From positions 2,522,370-2,586,369 of the forward strand of contig JAKSZT010054573.1 in NCBI GenBank assembly GCA_026826555.1: DNA of 64,000 bases, read 5' to 3'. The first letter of the stretch is position 1. Each line of letters opens with the position of its first letter. A program made the translations under genes and the position numbers. Origin of the DNA: Tolypeutes matacus. Taxonomy: Eukaryota; Chordata; Mammalia; Cingulata; Chlamyphoridae. Below the pieces are notes generated by a model, which saw only the letters and a list, made by a program, of their open reading frames with translations, ran no database searches and was not told where the DNA came from. Shown in pieces: positions 33,811 through 46,100 of the stretch.

Positions 33811-35914
33811 GCCCCATCTTTCTCATGCACTAATTTGTGTAACTCATCTTCTCCTCTTTGAAAAGCCAGAACGCTTATTTTTTCCAGTTTTCTGGATGGA
33901 AATATCTGCTGTTTTACAAATGGTTTTTCAACATTACCCATGACGACTAGTCCATATAATTTGTAAACTCTGTCATGGATTTGAGAAGCAGCTTATACAG
34001 GCTGGAAAATCTCTCTTCCACAGCTTGGTTCTCTTAAAGCCTCCTCTTGGTCTTAGGGCTTTACCGCGTTTCTAAATGTTCCTTTTCCTATTACCTGTCT
34101 GCAGGTTCTTCTCAAAGACAGAAGAGGAAGCAGAATTAAATACCCGGAGATGTTCCTTCTTGCTGTGGAAGAATGACCCAATGGTTCTCAAGCTTATTTA
34201 GGTGGTGGAACAACTAGAGTATAAAATACTCTCTGTGGGACATCTCGCTCTTGTGAAAGATCAAGAATATTGAGAGCTATTTTCATCTTATGATCAGTTT
34301 GGCTAACTAAAGTGATTATATATGACAAGTACTTTCTGTAACATAAAATTATAGCTATGAGAAAATACATCCTCCACAATCACAAGGCACCAAAGTCATC
34401 TCCTTCTGGAGTTCTCTGCTAATAAATGCTTGCTTCTTGTGTGTTTGTATTTATTTGTTCATTCATTCACTCATTGCATTTTCTGTTAGAACTTAAAAAC
34501 CAGAGAAGGCAGTGGATGCCAAACAGTTAGAAAAAAGAATTACTGGAGGAAAAATGAAAAGTTGAGACTACTTTACCATTCCAGTTAATTTTGATGAGTT
34601 GTAAAAGAACCAAAGGAAAGCAAAGATCCAAGGAAACTTTGGTATCTCACAGGACACTTACTAGGCTGGATGTCAGCTGATTGGGAAGGCTTTGGAAAAG
34701 TCCACTATCTACTCAAGACAAGTAATTACCTGAGAGGAGATAGTTCCCAATCTGTTGTTCTACCCTGGGATTAGTGGCCTTTTTCAAGGAAAAAGTCATA
34801 AAACCTATTATTCATTTCTCTTACCTCTCCCTCCATAGTCCATAAAAGGATTAAATACAGTGTCTGCTTCACCTAAATAAATACAAGTATCTGCAGAAAG
34901 TAATAAGATTTGTAAGAAGTCAAATGGCAGCAGTTGTTTCTTTCATATTTGGGTTTTGTCCCAAATGCCAGTAGGCTCCCTTTTTTTTCCTTGAAGTTAA
35001 GTAACTTTTCTTGGTACTATCTTACTGTAAATTGTTTTGTGCTGTTTCTTTCCCCACACCCACCTCTGAGATGTGGTGTGCTTTTTCGGTTTGTAGGTTC
35101 CAGTTTTCTTTTAATTAAAAATGTCTTCTTTTCTATATTTTAATTTTTTCTGCTCTAGTTTCCCTTCTTTTTCTTGGAGATCCAATTATACATACCTTGA
35201 ACCCCTTCTTCCTATTTTTATTGTCTCCCAGCACTTTTCCATCAGTTCTTTGCATTATGATATGTTGCTACTCACTGTTAGCAGAGGCCACCCTGCCTCA
35301 GAAGAAAGGCCACCATTTTTTTTGGAATGGTGAGAACTATCACTCTTTTTTTGCTTGCTAAGATTAGCAGTTGTGAGGCTGTTGCCACCAGTGAATTCTC
35401 CTCTACTATGCCAGGTTTCTAGACTGCATCTCTCAAAGGCACTCTGTATGCAGGTTTCCTTGACTAAACCCACTTTCCCTGCTTCTTTTCTTCTTCCCGT
35501 CTTTGCATCCCACTTTACCAAGCACAGTCTTCCCTTTTGTGCAGTGCCAGCTTCTGTGCACAACATCTGAGACATGTTCACAGAACTCCCCACCCTCCCA
35601 TCCAAGCTTTATTGAACTTGGCAGCCCATCTTCATGTATTGTGGTTCAACATCTGCATGGTTCCTCATCCAAGATGGAATATAATTATATTTTTTCCCTG
35701 TCTTCATTGTCTTGGGTTCATTTTGGTTCAAGAGACAGGAGATGTTTATAGCTAAAATTATCAATGGGGAAAAATTTTGTTTCTAATGCACTCAGCACTT
35801 AAAAATTCAAAGTGTAAGACAAATATAATATGCTAATTCTCTCCGTTTTAATTGTCATACAATTGCATATGATTTCTTGTGTGCTTTTAATATTCTACCC
35901 TGAGATACATACCC
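33811..35914. other. Unassigned sequence
   Basis: About 2.1 kb without a recognised gene. Frames of up to 116 codons (minus, 35255-35605) show no family features. Confidence 0.45.
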
Positions 35915-35990
35915 CTAGTTAGACTGCCAGCTTCATGAGCAGTGATTCATCTAGCACATGTTGGTTGAGTTAAATTGGTTCCATTAGGGA
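35915..35990 (+). mobile_element. L2 3'-end fragment
   Basis: 'ttagactgccagcttcatga', 'gcagtgattcatctagcaca' and 'ttggttgagttaaat' resemble the L2 3' terminus. Confidence 0.45.
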
Positions 35991-36459
35991 AAGAGTCTTA
36001 CGCTCACTCATTTCATGCAAAAATGTAATAGTCATTGGGTTGGCAGGAGAGATGATCACATTGATTTTACATATAAGGACAATTTTAGGATGTTTACTAT
36101 CATTTCGTATGGTAATTTTTTTTTTTTCCAATTTTCAAAATGAGCTTCTATCATATCCATGTATCAAATCCTCTTCAGGTTGGCTCTATCTGAAAATAAA
36201 CAAATATATGGGAAATAATGAGGGTAGCCCTCTCAGATTCCATGGAAAACTCTGGATTTCCATTGTTTCACTTTTCACAGATCCATTTATTTACTGTCCT
36301 CTTCTGTATTTTCATAGACTCCAGAGAAATCTGTTTGACAATGAAAAGGGTCAGCCTTGAATACATCTTGCTTCATATTTTTCATATACACTTCTATTTT
36401 CCTGTACATAAATAATGTCATCGAATTTTGGAACAGGAAGTGACCTTAGGATAATTCTA
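35991..36459. other. Unassigned sequence
   Basis: No gene or repeat is recognised. Confidence 0.4.
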
Positions 36460-36595
36460 CTCCACCTCCCTCCCTTTACGGATTAAGGAACTGTGGCCAA
36501 GATGCTGAGGAAACTGTACACATTCTCAGCTGGTGAGTGGTAGAGCTAAATTTTCCAAAGATCCAGTCTTCTGTGCTTTCCACTACACCCACTGC
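36460..36595 (-). mobile_element. MIR fragment
   Basis: The plus strand reads 'acggattaaggaactgtggc', then 'cagctggtgagtggtagagc' and 'cttctgtgctttccactaca', the antisense view of MIR. Confidence 0.72.
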
Positions 36596-37031
36596 CTTTG
36601 GTTAATTCTGCCTGAGGTCAAACAACACTTAAAAACACCCTGAAAATGCTCACTTATAAACGTTGCCCATGTTTAAATTTGAACTTGAGTGTCAGCTGAG
36701 TAGACAAGTACATCTAATGCAACTGCAATCATGTCCTTGGAAATTTATAGCATCGTCCTCAAGCTCAACAACTGTTGGCAGCTACCCAAACTTCAGTTTT
36801 ACCTCCAAGTAAAAATAGAGTATAATGCATGTCATTAGCATAAATATGACATTTAAGTAACATTTAGGGCACGTGGAGACTTTGTATTCCTGGGTGATGA
36901 ACACTTTTTCTTTCACACAGATGTCCTTTCTTTATGTTTACAACAATCTCAAATTCCTCTCTTCCGAGAAGACTATACTGAGCAGAATATTTCCACATTG
37001 TCAATAACTTTCTTTCTGTTTTGAAAGATAC
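36596..37031. other. Unassigned sequence
   Basis: No gene or repeat is recognised. Confidence 0.4.
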
Positions 37032-37121
37032 TTTTTTTTTTTTCAGAGTTACCAGGGATCGAACCCTGGACCTTGTACATGGGAAGCAGGCACTCAACCA
37101 CCTGAGCTACATCCACTCCCC
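37032..37121 (-). mobile_element. DAS SINE, first of a pair
   Basis: On the minus strand it shows GGGGAGTGGATGTAGCTCAG, 'cctgcttcccatgtacaagg', B box GGTTCGATCCC and an A tail (plus-strand T run 37032-37043). Well preserved. Confidence 0.95.
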
Positions 37122-37132
37122 AGTGAGAGCTG

Positions 37133-37244
37133 GTTTTGTTTGTTTGTTTGTTTTGTATCATTTTTAGGAGGTACCAGGGATCGAACCCTGGACCTTGTAC
37201 ATGGGAAGCAGGCGCTCAACCACCTGAGCTACATCTGCTACCCT
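37133..37244 (-). mobile_element. DAS SINE, second of a pair
   Basis: On the minus strand it shows GGTAGCAGATGTAGCTCAGG, B box GGTTCGATCCC, GGTACCTCC and a tail of AAAC units (plus-strand GTTT run 37135-37156). Same orientation as its neighbour, so the pair lies head-to-tail. Confidence 0.95.
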
Positions 37245-38610
37245 GAGCGATATATTTTTATATCAGATAAATGGTGAAAATAATGGACCATAGAAGATTA
37301 TCGAAGCTGCTAATAATGGTGATGACAAACCGAGCTCTTAACTACAGGTGGGGCAAGAAAAAATTCTTGAAGGCAGACCATTATTCAAGTTCACATAGTT
37401 TGAGTTTCAGTGGTCAACCAGATTGTAATAGCAAAAAATGAAGCCACCCCCATCTACTGGAGTCAGATAGAAAAGATTTTCTTTGGGGGCAGGAATACCA
37501 GCAGATCAAGCGTTGAGGAGGCAGAATGCAAAAGGGTAAGGAACTCATGACACTTTAGGCAACACCACCAAGCCAGGCCTGACTTCTCTGATGGCCAAGA
37601 GAGCAGCCAAGCCCAGGAAGTAGAGGCGTGCTCCTCTATGAACAAAACAAGCAACAGGAAGAGGTGATCGCCAACACCTCCACCACCAGCACAGAGAGAA
37701 ACCTGGCAGCAGAAGCTTTCCCTCTGGAGTTTCCCAACACCAGGACTTAGGAATGGCTAAAGCAAATGCATGTTCTTATGTGAAGCCTTGGGGTACAGTA
37801 CCTCGTAGTCCTTTGTGTGTTTTTTGGAGGGATGCCAATGACCAGTTTTGTAATTTTCCGACTTCAATAGGGTATGTGTTCCCTGCCACTCTCTGCTCCT
37901 GTGGCACTGGGGTCTCCAGGGAGGTGAAGTCCCCCTCTGCCTTCCCACCCAGCTGCCCAGCACAGGTGCACCTGCTGCCCTCTGCCCCTTGGGAACCTGA
38001 GCAATCCCACTTTTGTTCTGATGGAAGAAATGTCCAAGTAGTTAGAAAGGAGGGGGACCGCCAGTGGGGTAGGAGAGATGGTTTAAGAAACAAATTTAAT
38101 TTTCTGCTGATTCTCCCTTTTATCCTTTCTGTACTTTGATTAGAAACTGCAAGAGTTGGTTCAAATAAGTACACTTTTTTCTTAACTAGAGACTGAGCTG
38201 GATACCTCGGCCAAGATGAAACGTGGTCCTTGGCCTGGAAGTGCCCACTGGGATATATGGGCAAGTAGACAGATGTGTTCAATGCAGGGAGATTAAATGC
38301 AAAGCAGCCATATACACTGCAAGCCCAGGGAGGGTATTTGCTTCCATCTGGGGTCAGGGATGGGCTCTTGAGGAGGCAACACCTCCAGGCAGCCCCATGA
38401 AGGGGTTTAGGATTTAGACCCCTGCCTAAGGTTTCTGAGAAGTAAGAAAGCACAGACATGGGAAGCAGCATGGTGCATGCATGTGCATGTGTGACCCTGT
38501 GGAGTACATTGGTAGGAGAGCTCCCTTGGTTTGCAGTTAGTAGATTATAATGGGCAAGTTTGGGATGGGTAGGAGGTGAGGCTGAAGGGGTGAAAAGGGA
38601 CTAGGACACT
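37245..38610. other. Unassigned sequence
   Basis: The window's longest open frame lies here and in the LTR flank: minus strand 37776-38471, 231 codons, unusually Ser/Pro/Leu-rich and matching no family I recognise. A 128-codon plus-strand frame overlaps it. No splice or promoter context supports it, so I do not call a gene. Confidence 0.4.
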
Positions 38611-39218
38611 GTAGCCAATGGGCAGTTTGATGCAATTATGAATTCCAAAAATAGATATCGGATCATGCTTGTAAACTTGTCTGTTCATCTGGGCATGATT
38701 AAGTTATGATTAGGGCATTGACTGGGCCATGTCAGTAGGGCATTGAGCCCCACCCCTTGGTGGGTGGGGGAATATAAATGGCAAGGCAAAGGACAGAGGG
38801 AGCAGTTCTGATGTTGGAGTTTTGATGCTGGAGCCCGGGAGGCGAGCAGATGGAGAAGCTTGGTCGTGAGGAAGGAGAGAAGGCCCCAGGATAGAGACGA
38901 GCCGTTCGCCTGACAGTTCACAGCTGGCCTTGTGGAGAGAAGCAAAGCCTAGAAAGCCTCATAGTCTACAGCTGACCTTGTGGAGGAAACAGAGTAGCTG
39001 AGCCCAGAGAGAAACGCAGCCCAGGAAAGAGAGGAACCCAAGAAGCCTGAACCCTGGCAGCTGTCTTGCTCCAACACGTGGCAATGGACTTTGGTGAGGG
39101 GAGAAACCTACACTTTATGGCCTGGTAACTGTGGACTTCTACCCCAAATAAGTACCCTTTATAAAGACCAACCCATTTCTGGTATTTCGCATCAGCACCC
39201 CTTTGGCTGACTCATACA
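38611..39218 (+). mobile_element. LTR of an ERVL/MaLR-like element, probably xenarthran
   Basis: About 600 bp with LTR order: a 5' part ('gtaaacttgtctgttcatct', 'gggcatgattaagttatgat'), a TATA-like GAATATAAATGG near 38770, a purine-rich middle, and a 3' end 'ccccaaataagtacccttta', 'taaagaccaacccatttctg', 'gcatcagcacccctttggct', 'gactcataca'. There is no internal region, so it is a solo LTR. The start is approximate. A related 5' fragment lies at 51280. Confidence 0.68.
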
Positions 39219-39461
39219 GACACCGAAACCCTGCTCTGTGTGCTTAGCCTGTGTCCTGAGGGAAATGCAGAGCCTTGGAAGGGTGTTCTGTTGGCTCTGA
39301 ATACAGCTGCCACACAAAGGTCAGTGGTCTCTTTGCAGTTATTCCACCTTACATCAGCTGGCTGAACAATCTCTGTTTTAATCTAGAACTTTGAGTTTTG
39401 TTTTTGTTTCCCTCCCTGCATTGTATCCTTATTTTAAATAAATATGTCACTGAAAAACAGT
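39219..39461. other. Unassigned sequence
   Basis: No gene or repeat is recognised. Confidence 0.4.
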
Positions 39462-39660
39462 GTAGAATTGAGTTTGAAACAGAATTTTGGCTCTACTACT
39501 TTTCAATATGTGGCTTTGGGGGAAATAATACCTGTAAGCCTCGGTCTGGTTTTGTTTTTTTTTCAAAAATGAAATGGCGATAGAAATACCTAATGATAAG
39601 ATGAAATGAAATAACACATGACAAGACATGACAGTTGATCAACAAATGGAAGCCTACTCC
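39462..39660 (+). mobile_element. MIR element
   Basis: 'ttttggctctactactttt', 'caatatgtggctttgggg', 'aaaatgaaatggcgatagaa' and 'atgaaataacacatga' follow the MIR core order. It is diverged. Confidence 0.7.
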
Positions 39661-39699
39661 TATTCCCAAGTGAGCGATGACAAGCCGATGTTTAGAACA

Positions 39700-39945
39700 G
39701 TAGTCGGCAAACTTTTTCTCTATAGGGTTAGAAGGTAAATATTTTCAGCTTTGCAGACCATAAGGTCTCGATCACAACCCCTTATCTGGGCCAGTGTTGC
39801 TCAAAAGCAGCCATGGACAATATATAAACCCATAGGTGTGGTTGTGTTCCAATAAAACTTTATTTACAAGCACAGGTAGTGGGCCGGATTCTGCCCAGGG
39901 GCATACTGTGCTGAACACTGTCTATGGGTCACAAAATCCAATTTC
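39700..39945 (+). mobile_element. MER3-like hAT-Charlie element
   Basis: 'agtcggcaaactttttctct', 'aggtaaatattttcagctt', 'gcagaccataaggtctcg', 'agcagccatggacaatat' and 'gtgttccaataaaactttat' are the well-known order of this family. About 240 bp, nearly full length. Confidence 0.85.
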
Positions 39946-39989
39946 TGTTGTGAAGTAGTTTGTCTTAGTTACTGGCTCATAGACAACTT

Positions 39990-40165
39990 GATGGTCCAAC
40001 TACCCTGACAGATCAGTATTTCTGTCTGTACTGTTACAAGTGATACAACTAAAGCTCAGCAATGTTAGGAAATTCACTTAAGGTCACATGGTGAATACTA
40101 GCTGGAAAATGAAACCCTGCGCCTTTAACTTGCGGTCCTTGGAGCTGATTTCCTTCCTAACTGAT
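39990..40165 (-). mobile_element. MIR fragment
   Basis: The plus strand reads 'acaactaaagctcagcaatg', 'ttcacttaaggtcacatggt' and 'tagctggaaaatgaaaccct', the antisense view of MIR. Confidence 0.7.
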
Positions 40166-41707
40166 GTTTAATGCTCCTTGCCTATGCTAGCGTCCTCTGA
40201 GGAAAGTGGATGTCTGTGTTCCTTACAGCTCTGATATTTCTAACGTAGCCTCTCAGGCCACTTCTGACCAGCCCGGACTTTGCATTTTTCTTTCCAGGCT
40301 GTTAACAACGCTCTCCAGGCATTCTCTTCTCTGGCTCTCAGAATCTATCAAGTTCCCCAGTGAACTGCTGACATGGTTTATTCCTCTTCGTCGGCGATTT
40401 CCCCACATAAGTAGTTACCGCCCCGCAGCAGACGTTTTAGCCCCTAATTGTATTTTGCCTGGAGAGTGAAACGGGGGTCTTGGCAGCTGGAAGCACCAGT
40501 CACATGCACACTTTTTAAAATCCTGCGGTCTGAACAGGGAATGTCTGCCTCAGCTCTGACACTGGGAATGAAATGCTACTTTGGGGACATTTCGATGCAG
40601 AAGAAAATACAGTGTGAACCCAATTTATTTTCTTCTGACATCTCTAAATCTGTCTTTCTCATATTTGCTAGTCTTTATCACTCTCTTGGAATGGCTGCCC
40701 ACGTAGGCGCCCAGGGCTGGCTGCTGTCCAAGGTGCTTGTTTTGTTGGGTGCCCAGGAGAGGACTCTAAATTCAGAGAAAAACATAACTACAGTGAGAGC
40801 TGAAAGTGAAAGTTAATGTCAAACCAGAGCCCTCGGCAACTGCCTGAGTTTTCTGCTTCTCAGTCTAGTTAAGCCTTGGAAATGCTTTCAAGGATGTCAC
40901 TTCTTCAGGGTACGACTTACTACATTTTTATTAAAATACAGTGCCAACTCTTTCTGTCCTCTCTGGCGCCAAGGGGCCATCGTCACTTACTTTGTAATGA
41001 AAGTAGGGCGTGTGAGGTCGTGCACTGGGTGCCTGGGCTGGCCAGGGCAGGGAAGCTCCAGCAGAGAGAGTGGAGTGGCCATGGAGATAAGCAAGGATAA
41101 GCGAAGCTGGATTACAGGGGTGCTGGGTTGCTGCCAAAGGCAGGTGGGTGCCCCCAGAATCTCGATGCTGCAAGGAGCCTCCGGGGAGCTTTCTGAATGC
41201 TTTCGACAAAACTGAATGTACTCTTGAATAATAAAACTTGGAAAATCACCAAACGTTTTCATTTTAAAAAGATGGGTCCCATGATGGCTGGAAAGTGGAT
41301 TAGGTACCAATTTCTTGACTCCTTGGATCCAGAGACCCCAATGGCATCGAATCGTCCAATTGTAGTTCAAATGTTTCTGGGATTATGCCTGCAAATCCGA
41401 GCCCTGGAGATGAATTGGTGTGAAACCCAAGTGCTCCTTGCAGCAGGATTTTTCCAGGGATGGGGCACAAGGCATTTTGACGCTTTCTAAGCCTGCGGTA
41501 ATACGATTCAGTTAATGCAGCAGGAGCGAGGTGATTAGCCCCAGGCTCGGCATTGGTTGACGCTCTGACTCAGAGCATCTTTTGTGCGTCACTTACTTAT
41601 AGGAATTTAGACAATGATGGAACACAGCTAAAATATAACCCTTCTAGCACTTCTCATCCCCCTGACCCATTTAATTTTTCTGTATAGCACGTATCACACT
41701 ATATATT
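40166..41707. other. Unassigned sequence
   Basis: No gene is recognised. Frames of 122 (plus, 40448-40816) and 127 codons (minus, 40987-41370) match nothing I know. 41000-41190 is relatively GC-rich. Confidence 0.45.
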
Positions 41708-42215
41708 TTCTTTTTAACTAAAACATTTTAACACCTTCATTGAGATATAACTCACAAATATAATTCCAAAATTAAATTTGGAACACTTTCTGCACCCCAA
41801 AAAGAAACCTACACCAAGCAGGCATCATCTCTATCACTTAGCAGTTGCTCCCTATTTGCCACCCCCCACCCCCAGTCCTAGGCAAGCACTAATATACTCT
41901 CTCTCTGTATAGAGTTGCCCCTTCTGGACATTTCATATCCATGGACTCACACAATATGTGGCCTTTTGTGTCCGGCTCCTGTCACTCAGCATAATATTTT
42001 AAAGATTCATCTATGTTGTAGCATGCCTCAGACTACATTCCTTTTTTATGGCTGAACAGTATTCCATTTTATGAATGTTTATCCATTTCTCAGTCGATGG
42101 ACAATTGGGTTGTTTTCGCCTTTGGCTTTTATGAATAATGCTATGAACGTCCTTGTAAGTAAATGGGCTTTCACTTCTCTTGAGAATGTCTCTAGTAGAC
42201 TTGCTGGTTCTCATG
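41708..42215 (-). mobile_element. L1 3' UTR fragment, antisense
   Basis: The order is 'taacaccttcattgagatat', 'aaaaagaaacctacacca', 'tggacatttcatatccatgg', 'tatggctgaacagtattcc', 'ggacaattgggttgttttc' and 'ttctcttgagaatgtctct'. This is the antisense L1 3' UTR. Minus-strand frames include a L1 ORF2 C-terminal-type 'KMEYCSAIKKE' segment. Confidence 0.9.
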
Positions 42216-42689
42216 ATGACTCAATGCTTATCCCTCCCCCCTTTTTCCCATTATCTATCTGCCACCACCATCCCACCCTCTAAATGGAGACTCACCAAGG
42301 GGACCTGGACTTTTGTCTGTGCGTTCACCATGCTGGTATAGTCAACAAGTGCTTATAGAATAAAGAATGAAATGACAAACCCAAGGCCAAAGCCCTGGTC
42401 CCTATCTGGGGCTTTTTTCCCAATTAACTCCATGATTTGGGGAAAAGTGAAAAAAAATTCTTTTACTTCAATTTTCACATCGCTAAAAGATTGTACAGGC
42501 CACCCCAGAATCCTCAGGATTGGGAATGAACTGTGGACTATTGTGGACTTACTATTCTACTATAGACTTGTTGTGATTCTAGCAATGGAAGAAATTACAG
42601 CATTGATGTGGAGGCAGTGGCCACTGGAGGCTCTGAGGGCAGGAAGAGGGAAAAGCAGTGGTAATACAGGGGCTTTTTTTGAACTTGGG
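42216..42689. other. Unassigned sequence
   Basis: A 110-codon plus-strand frame (42372-42704) has no recognised family. It may contain L1 3' UTR leading into the next entry. Confidence 0.4.
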
Positions 42690-42985
42690 AATTGTCCTGA
42701 GTGACATTGCAACGACAGGTATAGGCCATTTTATATCATCATATGCCATGCAGACTGTGTGGGAGAGAGTGTGGTCTACAGTGTGAACTACGGTCCATGC
42801 TCAGTGGCAAAGCCCCAGGATGTGTTTTTCAATTGCAGTGAATGTGCCACACTAAGGAAGGATGTTCATGTGGGAGAGTGTGGGAGGTGTGGGGAGCGGG
42901 GCATATGGGAATCCTTACATTTTTTGTGTGTAACGTTTATGTAATCTAAGTATATTTTTATAAAAAATTATTATTTAAAAAAAAG
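42690..42985 (+). mobile_element. L1 3' end, sense
   Basis: 'gtctacagtgtgaactacgg', 'ccatgctcagtggcaaagcc', 'agtgaatgtgccacactaag' and 'ggggcatatgggaatcctta' end in an A/T-rich tail. This is a sense L1 3' UTR, tail-to-tail with the antisense L1 that begins at 43192. Confidence 0.75.
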
Positions 42986-43191
42986 TTTGTACAGGAACAG
43001 AGGATTTTTAATAAGGCTTCACGAAATAAAATGTATGAAAGGATGGCATTAGGGACAGTTTTTTCTTAAAACATAGGGGAGAATGTATGATAATCATTGC
43101 AATAGGATTTGGAATTCATGTGCTTAAAGAAAGTCTGTACAATTATTGCTAGCTTTTTGAACAGAAGGTATTTTTCAGGTAAGGCCCTCTT
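42986..43191. other. Spacer between two convergent L1 tails
   Basis: About 205 bp of sequence with no recognised family between the 3' ends of two L1 copies in opposite orientation. Confidence 0.4.
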
Positions 43192-46100
43192 TTTTTATTA
43201 GAAAAGTTGTGCGTCTACAAAACAATCATGCATAAAATACAAGATTTGGGTACATCCCCCCCCTTGCATTGCTGTGGGAGATTTGTTACTATTGATGATA
43301 GCAATATTTTTAATAGTTGTACCATTTTTTAAACAGTGGTTAACTTTGTTACAATTGATGAAACATTATTAAAATGGTTCTATTGTCCATTATTTACATG
43401 AGGTGTGTGTTTCCCTTATACCACTTGTTATTACTACGTTGTATCAGTGCTGTACATTTGTTATAATTCATGAAAGAAAAATCTTTTACTTGTACTATTA
43501 ACTATAGTCCATCGTCTACATTAAGTTCACTGTGTTGTACAGTCCTGTGTTTTGTCTTTTAAGTTTTATTCTAGTAATATACATATCCTAAAATTTCCAC
43601 TTTTAACCACATTCACCTATATAATTCAGTGATGCTAATTACACTTACAAAAATGTGCTACAGTTACCACCATACATTTCCAAATCTTTACCATCACCCT
43701 AAATAGAAATCCTGTACTAGTTAAGCATCAACTACTTACTCTCTAACCCCACTCTATCTCCTGGTAACCTATATTCTAGATTTTTAACTCTATGGGTTTT
43801 CTTGTTATAATTAGATCATAACATTGAAAACATACAATAGTTGTCCTTTTGTGTCTGACCATTTCTCTCCACATAATATTTTCATATGGTAATTCTGTAC
43901 TTAGCTTCCTTAGGAATTGCCAAACTGTCTTCCACAGCAGCTGCACCAATTTATATTCCCACCAGCAGTGAATGAGTGTTCCTATTTCTCCACATCTTCC
44001 CCAACACTTGTAGTTTTCTATCTTTTTAATAGTGGCCATTCTGGTAGGTGTGAAATGAGATCTCATTGTGGTTTTGATTTTCATTTTCCTAATAGCTAGT
44101 GATGATGAGCATCTTTTCATGTCCTTTTTAGCCATTTGTGTTTCCTCTGTGGAGAAATGTTTATTCAAGTCTTTTGTCCATTTTTCAATTGTGTTGTTTG
44201 TCTTTTTATTGTTGAGTTGTAGGATTATTTTATATATTCTGGATATTAACCCTTATCAGATATGTGATGTCCAAATATTTTCTCCCATTGAGTAGGTTGT
44301 CTTTTTGCTTTCTTGACAAAGTCATTTGATACATAAATGTTTTTGATTTTGAAGAGGTTCCATTTATCTATTTTTTCTTTCATTGCTTGTGCTTTGGGTA
44401 TAAAGTCTAAGAAAACTTTGCCTACCACAAGATCTTGAAGATGCTTCCCTACACTTTCTTCTAGGAGTTTTATGGTCCTGGTTCTTTTATTGAGGTATTT
44501 GATTCATTTTGAATTAATTTTTGTATACGGTATGAGATAGGGGTCCTTTTTCATTCTTTGCATATGCATATCCAGTACCCCCAGCACCATTTGTTGAAGA
44601 GACTATTCTTTCTCAGTTGAGTAAACTTGGCATCTTTGTAAAAAATCAACTGACCATAGATGTGAGGGTTTATTTCTGAACTCTCAGTTCAATTCCTTTG
44701 GTCAATATATCTACCCTTATGCTAGTACCATGCTGTTTTGACCACTGTAGATTTGTAACATGCTTTAAAGTCAGGAAGTGTGAGTCCTTCAACTATTCTC
44801 TTCCTTGTCAAGATATGCTGGCTATTCAGACCTCCAATAAATTTATTTCCAAATAAATTTGATAATTGGCTTTTCCATTTCTGCAAAGTAGGCTGTTAGA
44901 ATTTTAATTGGGATTGCATTGAATCTGTAAATCAATTTGGGTAGAATTGTCATCTTAACAATATTTAGTCTTCTAATCCATGAACACAGAATGTCCCTCC
45001 ATTTATTTAGATCTTCTTTGATTTCTTTAGCAATGTTTTGTACAAGTCCTTTATATCTTGGTTAAGTTTATTGCTACATATTTAATTCCTTTACTTTCTA
45101 TTGTAAATGGATTTTTTTTTCTTGACTTCCTCCTCAAATTACTCATTAGAAGTGTGTAGAAACACTACTGATTTTTTTCATGTTGATCTTGTATCTCACC
45201 ACTTTGTTGAACTTGTTTATATGCTTTGGTAGATTTGTTGTAGATTTTGGGGGGTTTTCTCTATATAGGATCATGTCATCTGCAAATAGTGAAAGTTTTA
45301 CTTCTTCCTTTCCAATTTGGATGCCTTTTATTTCTTTTTCTTGCCTAAGTGCTCTGTCTAGAACTTCTAGCACAATGTTGAATAACAGTGGTGACAGTGG
45401 GCATCCTTGCCTTAGTCCCTATCTTAGAGAAAAGGCTTTCAGTCTTTCATCATTGAGTATGATGTTATCTGTGTAGTTTTCATGTATGCCCTTTTTCATG
45501 TTGAGGAAGTTTCCTTCTATTCCTATTTTTCTAGGTGTTTTTATCAAGCAGTGAAGCTGGATATTGTAAAATGCCTTTTCTGTGTCAATCAAGATGATTA
45601 TGTGGGTTCTCAACTTCATATTGTTAATGTGGTATATTACATTAATTGATTTTTCTCGTGTTGAACCATCCTTGCATACTGGGGTAAAACTCACTTGATC
45701 CTGGTGTGTAATTCTTTTAATGTGCTGTTGGATTTGATTTGCACATATTTTGTGGAGGATATTTGCATCTATATTCATAAGAGAAATTGTCCTATAATTT
45801 TCTTTTCTTGTAGTCTTTATCTGGCTTTGGTATAAGAATGATGCTGGACTTATAGAATGAGTTAGATAATGTTCCTTCCTCTTCAATTGTTTGAAAGAGT
45901 TTGACCTGGATTGTTATTAATTCTTCTTGGAATAATTGGTTGAATTCACCTGTGAAGCCATCTGGTCCTGAGATTTTCTTTGATTCGAGGTTTTTGATGA
46001 CTGTTTCAATCTCTTGTGATTAGTTTGCTGAGGTCTTCTATTTCTTCTAGAGTCAGTGTAGGTTGTTTGTGTGTTTCTAGGAATTTGTCAATTTCATCTA

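Noticed and set aside
37776..38471. Minus-strand frame of 231 codons as a gene
   Set aside because: No domain, no splice or promoter context, and an overlapping 128-codon frame on the other strand. It is the longest of many chance frames in the window.
45146..45886. Reverse transcriptase gene independent of L1
   Set aside because: The frames are broken pieces of one L1 ORF2 in a truncated LINE copy, with stops and shifts between them.
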